Origin: Rheinheimera sp. EpRS3
GTDB lineage: Bacteria > Pseudomonadota > Gammaproteobacteria > Enterobacterales > Alteromonadaceae
Reading direction: 5' to 3'
NCBI RefSeq assembly: GCF_001513785.1
Contig: NZ_LNQS01000001.1
Location: 1-64,000, forward strand
Length of the DNA stretch: 64,000 bases
Position numbers and translations under genes: made by a program. Below the pieces are notes generated by a model. It made no database searches and was not told where the DNA came from. It saw nothing but the letters and a program-made list of their open reading frames with translations. Shown piece by piece: positions 38,585 to 45,257 of this stretch (position 1 is the first letter of the stretch; every line of letters starts with the position of its first letter).

Positions 38585-38668
38585 AATGTGCCTGGAGCAC
38601 ATTGGAACAGCTTTAGCTGGCCCGAAGGGCGAGGGCAGGATAGCCCGAGTAATCGCGGCGGTTACCCT
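38585..38668. repeat. Intergenic compound inverted-repeat element, copy 2 (opposite orientation)
   Basis: Read on the minus strand, this segment follows the same order as 31646-31745: GGGTAACCGC, then GGGC/GCCC around TATCCT (38633-38646), GCCC/GGGC (38620-38630), CAGC-TAAA-GCTG (38608-38619) and a terminal hairpin AATGTGC/GCACATT (38585-38603). The hairpins are conserved although the stem bases differ, which points to a common family with compensatory change. It lies between the tRNA terminator and the S9 peptidase gene. Confidence 0.65.
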
Positions 38669-38782
38669 TATACCGCTAACAGCCTTAAAGCCGCCGTTTG
38701 TCTTACGCTTAGCTGACAGGCTGCTGCCTTATGCTAGTATCTTCCCCGGTATCATACTAATAACAACCAGGGAGTTTCACCG

Positions 38783-40807
38783 ATGAGAAAACTGCACCTT
38801 ATGCTGGTGCTGTGCCTGCTGCCACTTATGGCCATGGCGCAGGACGACAACAGCCTGAGCGTAGAGCGCTTGTGGCAACTGCAGCGCATAGGCTCGCCCG
38901 TGGCGTCAAACGATGGCACTTATATTGTTGCGCCGGTTACCAAATATGATGTTAAGGCCGATAAAGGCCAAACCCAGCTGTGGCTGTTCAGTGCCGATGG
39001 CAAACAGCAAACACCGCTTAGCGCCGAAGGCCTGCGTGCCAGCGAGGCCACTTTTTCACCCGACGGCAAAACCTTAGCCTTTATCAGCCAGCGCGACAAA
39101 GACGACGCCGGGCAAATTTATCTGCTGCCAATGGGTAAACCCGGCGAAGCGCAGCGCTTAACGCAAGTGCCAACGGGTGTGCATGGTATTAAATGGGTTG
39201 GTAAACACCTGTATTTTATCAGCCGTGTCTGGCCGGGTAAAAGCTGGGATGAAATGAGCGAACAGCTAAAAGCCGACAAAGATAAAAAAGTGTCGGCCCG
39301 GCAGTGGAATGCGCTGCCTTACTCACAGTTTGACCACTGGATAGACGAAAACCGCCAGGCGCATGTATTTCGTATCGCGGCCAGCGGCGGTGAGGTGCAG
39401 GCTGTTACCCAGCCATTGGGTTATGAATTACCGCGTGCCAGCCAAAGTGCATCCAGCTACGATATTGACAGCAAAGAGCAGTACATTGCCTTTACTGCCA
39501 ACGGCTGGGATAATCAGGTAGATGCCAAAATTGATATTTTTCTGGCCCGCATTGGTGGCGACAGCGCACAAAACCTGACGACCGATAACCAGGCGCCGGA
39601 CGCTAACCCCAGTTTCAGCCCGGATGGCAAAAGCCTGGCTTTTACCCGCCAGCGTATTCACGGTTTTTATGCCGATACCGCCAAATTAACTATCTATGAT
39701 CTGGCCAGGAAAACCAGCCGTGAGTTAGCCGGCAACTGGGACCGTTCAGTCAGTAATTTTGTCTGGACAGCCGACAGCCGCGGTTTTTACAGCAGTATCG
39801 ACGATGCCGCCACCCAGCGTCTGTACCATATCGATGCCAAAAGCGGTAAAGCCCGCGCTATTACCCAGGCTACCAGCTTTGGCCAGCCAGCTTTAGCGGG
39901 CAGCAATACTCTGGTTGCTACCAACGACAGCTTTATGTACCCGGCGCGGCTGGTAACGGTAGATACCCGTAACGGCAAAACCACCCGGCTGGATAGCTTT
40001 AATGACGATATTCTGAATAACACCGAACTGGGTAGTTATGAGTCGGTAACCTATAAAGGCGCCGATGGTAAAGATATTCAGATGTGGGTGCATTACCCGG
40101 CGGGCTTTGATAAAAGCAAAAAATACCCGCTGTTTTTACTGATCCATGGCGGGCCGCATAATGCCATTGGCGACAGTTTCAGCTACCGCTGGAATGCCCA
40201 GACCTTTGCCTCCTGGGGTTATGTTACCGCCTGGCCGAATTTTCATGGTTCAAGCGGTTTTGGCCAGGACTTTGCCGATGCGATAAACCCCGACTGGCGC
40301 AGCAAACCGTTAGCCGATATACAGGCAGCAACCAAATGGCTTGAAAACCAAAGCTGGATAGACACAGACCGCATGGTAGCCGGTGGTGCCAGCTACGGCG
40401 GTTATTTAACCTCAGTGCTGCTGGGCACCGAGCACCCGTTTAAAGCGCTGCTTATTCATGCTGCGGTATACAATATGTACTCGCAAATGGCGGCCGATTT
40501 TGCCGTGCATTCCACCCGTTTTGGCGGCTACTGGGAAAATCCCGACATCTACAAAAACATCTCGCCGCACTACCATGCCGACAAATTTAACACGCCAACT
40601 TTAGTGATCCACGGCCAGTTGGACTATCGTGTACCGGTAGGCCAGGGTTTTGAGTTGTTCCGCACGCTGCAAAGTCGTGGCGTAGAATCGCGGATGATTT
40701 ACTTCCCCGATGAAAACCACTGGATCTTAAAACCGAATAACTCCATTTATTGGTATAATCAGGTAAAAGACTGGATGACCAAGTTCGCCGAACCCGGCGC
40801 CCGTTAA
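38783..40807 (+). CDS. Secreted S9 family prolyl oligopeptidase / dipeptidyl aminopeptidase
   Basis: 674 aa with signal peptide MRKLHLMLVLCLLPLMAMA. Residues ~25-400 form a beta-propeller (WD40/PD40-type strands such as ATFSPDGKTLAFIS and PSFSPDGKSLAF); residues ~410-670 form the alpha/beta hydrolase domain. The triad is visible: S537 in GGASYGGYL, D614 in GQLDYRVP and H646 in DENHWILK. The closest subfamily is the S9C/DPP-like peptidases of marine bacteria, acting on proline-containing peptides in the periplasm. AGGGAG precedes the ATG by about 7 nt. Confidence 0.92.
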   Translation: MRKLHLMLVLCLLPLMAMAQDDNSLSVERLWQLQRIGSPVASNDGTYIVAPVTKYDVKADKGQTQLWLFSADGKQQTPLSAEGLRASEATFSPDGKTLAFISQRDKDDAGQIYLLPMGKPGEAQRLTQVPTGVHGIKWVGKHLYFISRVWPGKSWDEMSEQLKADKDKKVSARQWNALPYSQFDHWIDENRQAHVFRIAASGGEVQAVTQPLGYELPRASQSASSYDIDSKEQYIAFTANGWDNQVDAKIDIFLARIGGDSAQNLTTDNQAPDANPSFSPDGKSLAFTRQRIHGFYADTAKLTIYDLARKTSRELAGNWDRSVSNFVWTADSRGFYSSIDDAATQRLYHIDAKSGKARAITQATSFGQPALAGSNTLVATNDSFMYPARLVTVDTRNGKTTRLDSFNDDILNNTELGSYESVTYKGADGKDIQMWVHYPAGFDKSKKYPLFLLIHGGPHNAIGDSFSYRWNAQTFASWGYVTAWPNFHGSSGFGQDFADAINPDWRSKPLADIQAATKWLENQSWIDTDRMVAGGASYGGYLTSVLLGTEHPFKALLIHAAVYNMYSQMAADFAVHSTRFGGYWENPDIYKNISPHYHADKFNTPTLVIHGQLDYRVPVGQGFELFRTLQSRGVESRMIYFPDENHWILKPNNSIYWYNQVKDWMTKFAEPGAR

Positions 40808-40818
40808 ACCTTAATATC

Positions 40819-40842
40819 ACGGCGCCTGCGGGCGCCGTTTTT
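40819..40842 (+). terminator. Terminator of the S9 peptidase gene
   Basis: ACGGCGCC, loop TGCG, GGCGCCGT and a T run, 12 nt after the stop. Strong 8-bp GC-rich stem. Confidence 0.93.
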
Positions 40843-40849
40843 ACATCAA

Positions 40850-41038
40850 TTAGCTGATTTTGCAGGTTTTAATACCCAGCAAGCTGTACAGCGGGCAAAA
40901 GTTAAACAGCCCGGTCAGCAGCGGTACTATACCCAGCCAGCCCCACACACCTACGGTGCCGGTTGCGGCCAGCATCATCAGTGTAATACCGGCAATAATG
41001 CGCAGCCCCTTGTCAATGCCACCTACGTTCGCTTGCAT
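40850..41038 (-). CDS. Small DUF2892-type membrane protein
   Basis: 62 aa from the ATG at 41038 (AGGTGG upstream; an in-frame ATG at 41050 overlaps that ribosome binding site). MQANVGGIDKGLRIIAGITLM ... VGVWGWLGIVPLLTGLFNFCPLYSLLGI is the DUF2892/YgaP-tail signature: two transmembrane helices and a CPxYxLLGI end. In other bacteria the unit occurs alone or fused to rhodanese domains; its function is not known. The single Cys in NFCP is conserved in the family. Confidence 0.85.
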   Translation of the reverse strand: MQANVGGIDKGLRIIAGITLMMLAATGTVGVWGWLGIVPLLTGLFNFCPLYSLLGIKTCKIS

Positions 41039-41221
41039 AACCCACCTCATAAATTAGTATATTCTTATTTATGTTAGCCTGTTTTGGCGGCACAGAGGCA
41101 GCTTTATCAGGCTAAAACCTGCGCTGCGTCAATATGTAGTGCAATAGGCCAAATCGCGTTGCAACAAGACAGCCAAACCGGCTTGTGTTACTTTCAGCTC
41201 AGCCTGAAATGGAGCACCGTA

Positions 41222-41848
41222 ATGTCATCATCCCCTTACCATTATTTTGATCATCAGCGTTTAACGCTGCAAAGCGGCAGCCAGCTACCGGCCGCGCAAT
41301 CCTTGCTGCAACTGGCGGGTAACGAACCGCTGCTGGCGCAACTGGCAGCAGAGCCCACCGCGCAGCAATTACTGGATGCCACAGAGCAAGCTTATCAGGC
41401 AGGTTACGAGCAGCAGGCCTCCACCGAGTTTGAATTACAGGGGCTGGCTTTTGCCGGTATTGGTGATCCGCTGTTGCAACTGGATCTGTTGGCGCAGGTA
41501 TTGCCTGCCTTTAAACGGCAGCGCCATGGCGTGCCGGTTACGTTAATCAGTTATGGTCTGGTGGTACCAAGTGAGGCTGTGGCGTTATGCCAACAGCTGC
41601 TTGAACTGGAAGTAGAAAAGCTGGAAATTTACCTGCCAGCCACAAATCCGCCGGCCTATCAGCAGGCCGTTAAGCCAACACAATTGGGTTTTAGTGAAGT
41701 GTGCCAGTTTATTCATACTGCCAGCGAGGCGGGGTTACAGGTTAGCTGCTTTGCCTATGCCCCGGTAAAACAGCAAAGCGAATTGCGCGCGCTGGCGCTT
41801 GACCTGGGCGCCCGGCAGTTTGTGGTTAAACCTCAGCCGGGGGCTTAA
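41222..41848 (+). CDS. Radical-SAM-like barrel protein lacking the cluster cysteines (function unknown)
   Basis: 208 aa from the ATG at 41222 (GGAG 8 nt upstream). The middle and C-terminal parts (LAFAGIGDPLLQLDLLAQVL ... VTLISYGLV ... EKLEIYLPATNPPAYQQAVKP) resemble the barrel of radical-SAM proteins of the TatD-associated kind, where FCGxGEPTxRLD and SLNAxxxxxYxxxCRP are expected. The N-terminal CxxxCxxC cluster motif is absent and Ala replaces the Cys of the FCG motif. It is therefore probably not a radical-SAM enzyme. This is a fold resemblance by eye only. Its 3' end overlaps the convergent hipB by 23 nt. Confidence 0.55.
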   Translation: MSSSPYHYFDHQRLTLQSGSQLPAAQSLLQLAGNEPLLAQLAAEPTAQQLLDATEQAYQAGYEQQASTEFELQGLAFAGIGDPLLQLDLLAQVLPAFKRQRHGVPVTLISYGLVVPSEAVALCQQLLELEVEKLEIYLPATNPPAYQQAVKPTQLGFSEVCQFIHTASEAGLQVSCFAYAPVKQQSELRALALDLGARQFVVKPQPGA

Positions 41849-42146
41849 GCAAGCTATCCAGCTCAGTGCGCTGGCGCGGCAGCACCGCCAGCTCCAATCC
41901 GAGCAATTTAAAATAGCTGCGTAAATTATCTAACCGCGGGTTGCCATTATCGTTTTCTATATCGCTGACAACCTGGCGGCTCAAACCGGTAAGTTTGCAT
42001 ACGTCTGTTTGTGACATCTGCAAGCCTTCGGTGCGTAAGGCTTTACCAATCTGGCCCAGAGTTGTGCTGCCAGACAGCATTTGCTGCACCAGGCGTTGTT
42101 TTAGTGCAAAGCGATCTATTGTGGTAGTGGCCTTAGTTTTTGTCAT
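41826..42146 (-). CDS. hipB: HipB-like antitoxin, Xre-family HTH
   Basis: 106 aa. A Xre/Cro HTH domain occupies the C-terminal half (about 45-95): MSQTDVCKLTGLSRQVVSDIENDNGNPRLDNLRSYFKLLGLELAV. A ~40-residue N-terminal extension (ALKQRLVQQMLSGSTTLGQIGKALR) precedes it. Expected to bind HipA, neutralise it and repress the operon. The ATG at 42146 overlaps the hipA stop as ATGA; an ATG 15 nt upstream is possible. The antitoxin gene follows the toxin gene, the reverse of E. coli hipBA. Confidence 0.85.
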   Translation of the reverse strand: MTKTKATTTIDRFALKQRLVQQMLSGSTTLGQIGKALRTEGLQMSQTDVCKLTGLSRQVVSDIENDNGNPRLDNLRSYFKLLGLELAVLPRQRTELDSLLKPPAEV

Positions 42147-43462
42147 GGTAATAACCCCCACTTCTGCAGTCTGGTTTCCAGACAGGCAAAGCCCATCACC
42201 GGCATCTGCATTATGCTGGCAGGCACGCCGCGCTCTGTTAAGCGCCCCGGTAAGTGTTGTAGTTTGCCGGCCAATTGGCGTAATTCGGTTTTAAACAATT
42301 CAGCTTCACCATAACAGGCCAGGTTGTCACATAACCCCAGCCAGTCAATATCACCACCGCGCTCAAATGTGTTGCTCCAGTGGGTTGTACGCATTACCAC
42401 TTCCGGGTCTGCTTTCATGGGGGCAAAGTCATAAATGGGGGCCAGTGATACCGCCGCCGCGTGTTTGAGTACCGCCATATTGCGGCCATGGTTATCAGAG
42501 TTGCCAAATACCACGTTTAACAAGTCACGCTTCAGGTATTCGGCGGTTAATTCTGCCTCAGTTTGGCTGTTAACCACTTGAATAAGTACCTTTAATACCT
42601 CTTCATGTTTCAAATGGCTGCCAGCGGGTTTATTTAACAGCGAGAACACAGATTCAACACCATAACGTTGTACAGCATTTGAACTAAATTCCCTGTCAAA
42701 GCGCGGCAACCAAAGCGAGGGCTGTTTGCTACCTTCGTGCAGCTGCAGTTTGGCAACGTCCATGCTGGTGAACCCCAGCTCTGCCAATTCACAGTAGTAG
42801 TGGTATTCCGTGCGCAAAATATCTTGGTCTATCGCAGTGTTACCGCGTGGAAATTTCACCAGATAATGTGCGTCAGCACTGTTATCGTTTTGCAGTGTGT
42901 CTATCCACACTTCGCGCTGCGGGTTTAGCCTGACCAACAATTTAGGTGCGGCACCACCGGCACCTGTTGCGCCGCCCGACACTGCGCCGCGTTGTCGGGC
43001 ATAGTTTAGAAAGTCATGGTCGCGCTCTATTACCTGCGGCTGCTCAAAACGCATCTGCTCCAGTGCATTTACCTGTTGCCCGGCGGCCATTTCAACCGAC
43101 TCTTTCAAGCGCAAGTTACCCACAGGGGCAATGGTGCCGGCTTGCAATAAGGTGAGATCCTGCACGGCCACCGGTTGTTGCTGCAGGCCCAGCATATCCA
43201 GCCATAAGGTGCGGGCATAGCCCATCGGCATAATATCTTCAAATACGCCGGGCCAGCTGCTAAAGCTGTACACGTCCATAGGGTTAACCGGGTACATGAC
43301 CGAAAAACTACGTGATCCCGTCTCATCAAAATAAGCTGCGGCGTATGTTGTCCTGGCTTGCAAAGAAACCCGGCTGTGTTTGCCTGCCTCCGGGGCGGCG
43401 ATGGTAATAACAAAAGCATCCTGCCAGTGGCCATCATTAAAGGCTTGTAGTGTAAGCTGCAT
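42143..43462 (-). CDS. hipA: HipA-like serine/threonine kinase toxin
   Basis: 439 aa, a full-length HipA-fold kinase. Visible: N-subdomain region, the Gly-rich loop (SGGATGAGGAAPKLLV), the nucleotide lysine region (AHYLVKFPRG), the catalytic loop GNSDNHGRN with D323, and the Mg-binding YDFAPM with D345 (equivalents of D309 and D332 in E. coli HipA). E. coli HipA phosphorylates glutamyl-tRNA synthetase and causes persistence; other HipA proteins have different targets, so the substrate here is unknown. AGGA precedes the ATG by about 7 nt. First gene of the hipA-hipB pair; catalytic residues appear intact. Confidence 0.9.
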   Translation of the reverse strand: MQLTLQAFNDGHWQDAFVITIAAPEAGKHSRVSLQARTTYAAAYFDETGSRSFSVMYPVNPMDVYSFSSWPGVFEDIMPMGYARTLWLDMLGLQQQPVAVQDLTLLQAGTIAPVGNLRLKESVEMAAGQQVNALEQMRFEQPQVIERDHDFLNYARQRGAVSGGATGAGGAAPKLLVRLNPQREVWIDTLQNDNSADAHYLVKFPRGNTAIDQDILRTEYHYYCELAELGFTSMDVAKLQLHEGSKQPSLWLPRFDREFSSNAVQRYGVESVFSLLNKPAGSHLKHEEVLKVLIQVVNSQTEAELTAEYLKRDLLNVVFGNSDNHGRNMAVLKHAAAVSLAPIYDFAPMKADPEVVMRTTHWSNTFERGGDIDWLGLCDNLACYGEAELFKTELRQLAGKLQHLPGRLTERGVPASIMQMPVMGFACLETRLQKWGLLP

Positions 43463-43487
43463 AAATGTCCTGTTGCTGCTGTTCTGT

Positions 43488-43505
43488 TGTCTAATATAGC
43501 GTACA
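43488..43505. promoter_or_regulatory. Imperfect operator overlapping the hipA -10
   Basis: TGTCTAATATAGCGTACA matches the perfect palindrome at 43529-43546 in 14 of 18 positions. It covers the likely -10 of hipA (TATATT on the minus strand, 43493-43498; -35-like TTGTCC at 43518-43523, spacing 18-19). Centre-to-centre distance to the other site is 41 bp, about four helical turns. Confidence 0.6.
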
Positions 43506-43528
43506 AAAAGGCAGAAAGGACAATTATT

Positions 43529-43546
43529 TGTCTGATATATCAGACA
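43529..43546. promoter_or_regulatory. Perfect 18-bp palindromic operator upstream of hipA
   Basis: TGTCTGATATATCAGACA is a perfect palindrome 67 bp upstream of the hipA start and just downstream of parE. Its partner site overlaps the hipA -10. The most likely ligand is HipB; ParD is less likely because parDE has its own palindrome. Confidence 0.65.
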
Positions 43547-43569
43547 TTGCCAAGTGAGAGGTTTAGCAG

Positions 43570-43860
43570 TTAGTTATTATTTAACCAATCTTCATGCGCG
43601 TGGCGCACGCGAACAATAAAAATACTGCTGTCATCTTCAAGTTGGTAAATAACCAGGTGTGAACCGACAGGATGCAGCCGCACAGGTGGGATAAGTTCTT
43701 CGCGCACAGGCGCTGCTTGCGGGTTGTCAGACAAAAACTCAAAAGTAGTGGTTAATTGCTGGTGGTAACGCTGCGCCTGTATCAGGCCAAACTGCTCTGC
43801 ACCCGTGACAAAAATAGCAATTATATCTTCTTCAGCTTTGTTGCTAAGAATATAAGCCAT
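43570..43860 (-). CDS. parE: ParE-family toxin
   Basis: 96 aa of the RelE/ParE superfamily: YILSNKAEEDIIAIFVTGAEQFG at the start and the conserved late strands RLHPVGSHLVIYQLEDDSSIFIVRVRHAHEDW. ParE toxins poison DNA gyrase; RelE-type mRNA cleavage is less likely because the RVRHAHEDW ending is typical of ParE. It follows parD by 3 nt in one operon. Length and ends look complete. Confidence 0.88.
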   Translation of the reverse strand: MAYILSNKAEEDIIAIFVTGAEQFGLIQAQRYHQQLTTTFEFLSDNPQAAPVREELIPPVRLHPVGSHLVIYQLEDDSSIFIVRVRHAHEDWLNNN

Positions 43861-43863
43861 GCG

Positions 43864-44103
43864 TTATTGCGCCAGTTTCGCACGGGCCGCAGCTTCCAAC
43901 TGTGCCATAGTGCGGTGTCCCCGGCCACTGTTTATGCCTTCATCAACCAGCTGCTGCAGGTGGGCTACTTTGGCTGCCCGTTCCTGATCTCGCCGAATAA
44001 GGTCCCGCACGTAGTCGCTGGCATTACTGTAGCGGCCGGTTTGTGCTTGTTGTTCTACCCAATGCTTCATGCCATCGGGTAGTGATACGTTCATGGTTGC
44101 CAT
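43864..44103 (-). CDS. parD: ParD-family antitoxin
   Basis: 79 aa. An N-terminal ribbon-helix-helix domain (MNVSLPDGMKHWVEQQAQTGRYSNASDYVRDLIRRDQER) is followed by a flexible charged tail that should wrap ParE. The order antitoxin-toxin is the usual one, opposite to the neighbouring hip pair. A palindrome over the promoter -35 (44148-44167) is the likely autoregulatory operator. Confidence 0.9.
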   Translation of the reverse strand: MATMNVSLPDGMKHWVEQQAQTGRYSNASDYVRDLIRRDQERAAKVAHLQQLVDEGINSGRGHRTMAQLEAAARAKLAQ

Positions 44104-44132
44104 TGGCTTGTCTCTGTTACTGCAGTTAAGCT

Positions 44133-44167
44133 AATTGTGCTGTTATGGCAAACTTTGTCAAGTTTGC
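44133..44167 (-). promoter_or_regulatory. parDE promoter with palindromic operator
   Basis: On the minus strand TTGACA (44156-44161) is a perfect -35, with a weak ACAATT -10 17 nt downstream (44133-44138). GCAAACTT-TGTC-AAGTTTGC (44148-44167) is an 8+8-bp perfect inverted repeat covering the -35, the right place for ParD repression. Confidence 0.7.
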
Positions 44168-44213
44168 TCATCAGTCTTAGGCCAACCAGGCACAACTATG
44201 GCTTAAGTTAAAT

Positions 44214-45008
44214 TTAACGCCTGGCTGCTGCCGGCTTTACTCTGGTGTCATATAAGTGCTGCAGCGCTTCGGTTATCGTCATGTCGGCGTTTTCGCTCAG
44301 GTAACGCTCTACCTGTTTGTGCACAAAAATCACTGCTTGTTTATGTTGTTTGGCAAAGGCGGCGCATTGCTGCTTTAGCTGCTGGTTAAATTCTTTTTCT
44401 GCCACTTGCTGGTGAATTGCCTGGATCGCCTGCTCAAAGCTATTGCCGTTATCGGCAAAGGCTTCTTTTAACGCGTTTTTCGGGATGCGGTAAGCCTTAC
44501 TGGCAAAATCCAGTGCTTCACGAAAAGTATCAAAGCTCTCGCCAAACACCTCAAAGTGCAACGGGGCGCTATCTTGCACCTGCTGGCTAATACCACCGGC
44601 TTCATAGTCAAAGCCAAAAAAGTTAAGCCGCTCTGTGGTTTCCGCGCCCAGCTTTAAGCCCGCTTCAATACTGTGGCGCAGGCTAAAATCTAACGCCGCT
44701 AACTCATCCACTGTCCACATGTCATAAATGCTCAGCGCCTTGGCATACTTTTTAGCCAGTTTGGTTTTGGCAAATTTGTGCCGTTCATCCAAAGTGCCGG
44801 CCTTGCAGGGTTTAACCAGTTCATGGCACTCATTACAAACCGGAATTTTTAAAAACTCACTGGCCTCGCGCGTAGCAAGGTAAAACTCCAGATACTGCAA
44901 CGGCGGCGCATAGTCATGCGTAGCGGCAATACAGCCGCAGTAAAAGCAGGTATTAAAGCTGTTGCTATGGGTGGGCACAAGCAGGTGGTAGTGGGTATCG
45001 TTAGCCAT
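44214..45008 (-). CDS. HNH-like zinc-motif protein of unknown function
   Basis: 264 aa from the ATG at 45008 (a TTG 12 nt upstream is possible). The N-terminal ~80 residues carry two CxxC pairs, TCFYCGC and VCNECHE, around a THDYAPP segment. This is the layout of HNH/treble-clef nucleases (CxxCG ... DHxxP ... CxxCN), but with Tyr where the catalytic His is expected. The rest is helical and charged (LDERHKFAKTKLAKKYAKAL; EAFADNGNSFEQAIQAIHQQVAEKEF). It lies directly upstream of parDE on the same strand with its own promoter. Function not known; nuclease activity is doubtful without the His. Confidence 0.5.
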   Translation of the reverse strand: MANDTHYHLLVPTHSNSFNTCFYCGCIAATHDYAPPLQYLEFYLATREASEFLKIPVCNECHELVKPCKAGTLDERHKFAKTKLAKKYAKALSIYDMWTVDELAALDFSLRHSIEAGLKLGAETTERLNFFGFDYEAGGISQQVQDSAPLHFEVFGESFDTFREALDFASKAYRIPKNALKEAFADNGNSFEQAIQAIHQQVAEKEFNQQLKQQCAAFAKQHKQAVIFVHKQVERYLSENADMTITEALQHLYDTRVKPAAARR

Positions 45009-45014
45009 AGCAGC

Positions 45015-45057
45015 GTCCAAAGCTGGACATTATAACCAAATTGGTAGTTGGTGTTGA
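45015..45057 (-). promoter_or_regulatory. Promoter of the HNH-like gene with two palindromes
   Basis: On the minus strand TCAACA (45052-45057), a 17-nt spacer and perfect TATAAT (45029-45034). Palindromes flank the -10: ACCAAATTGGT (45035-45045) in the spacer and GTCCA-AAGC-TGGAC (45015-45028) over the start point. This suggests a repressor site. Confidence 0.6.
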
Positions 45058-45142
45058 GGTTTTGGTGGTCGCTGGTGGGAGTAACTGGCCGTGGTTTCGC
45101 AACAAACGCTTTGATACTACCTGTGCTTTATACTGTTTCAAA

Positions 45143-45162
45143 GCTTAGAGATAAACCTAAGC
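45143..45162. other. Hairpin in the HNH-ABC1 intergenic region
   Basis: GCTTAG-AGATAAAC-CTAAGC, a 6-bp stem with 8-nt loop, in the ~250-nt gap between the divergent HNH-like and ABC1 genes. No T tract. Apart from the promoter at 45015-45057 I see nothing else clear in this gap. Confidence 0.3.
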
Positions 45163-45257
45163 AACTATCAGCCGAAGTTTGTGTTTTGCCACATATAAAC
45201 AAACTAACCCCACGGCTTTGGCGTATAGCTTAACTGTTGAATAGCTTTGGGGTATTT

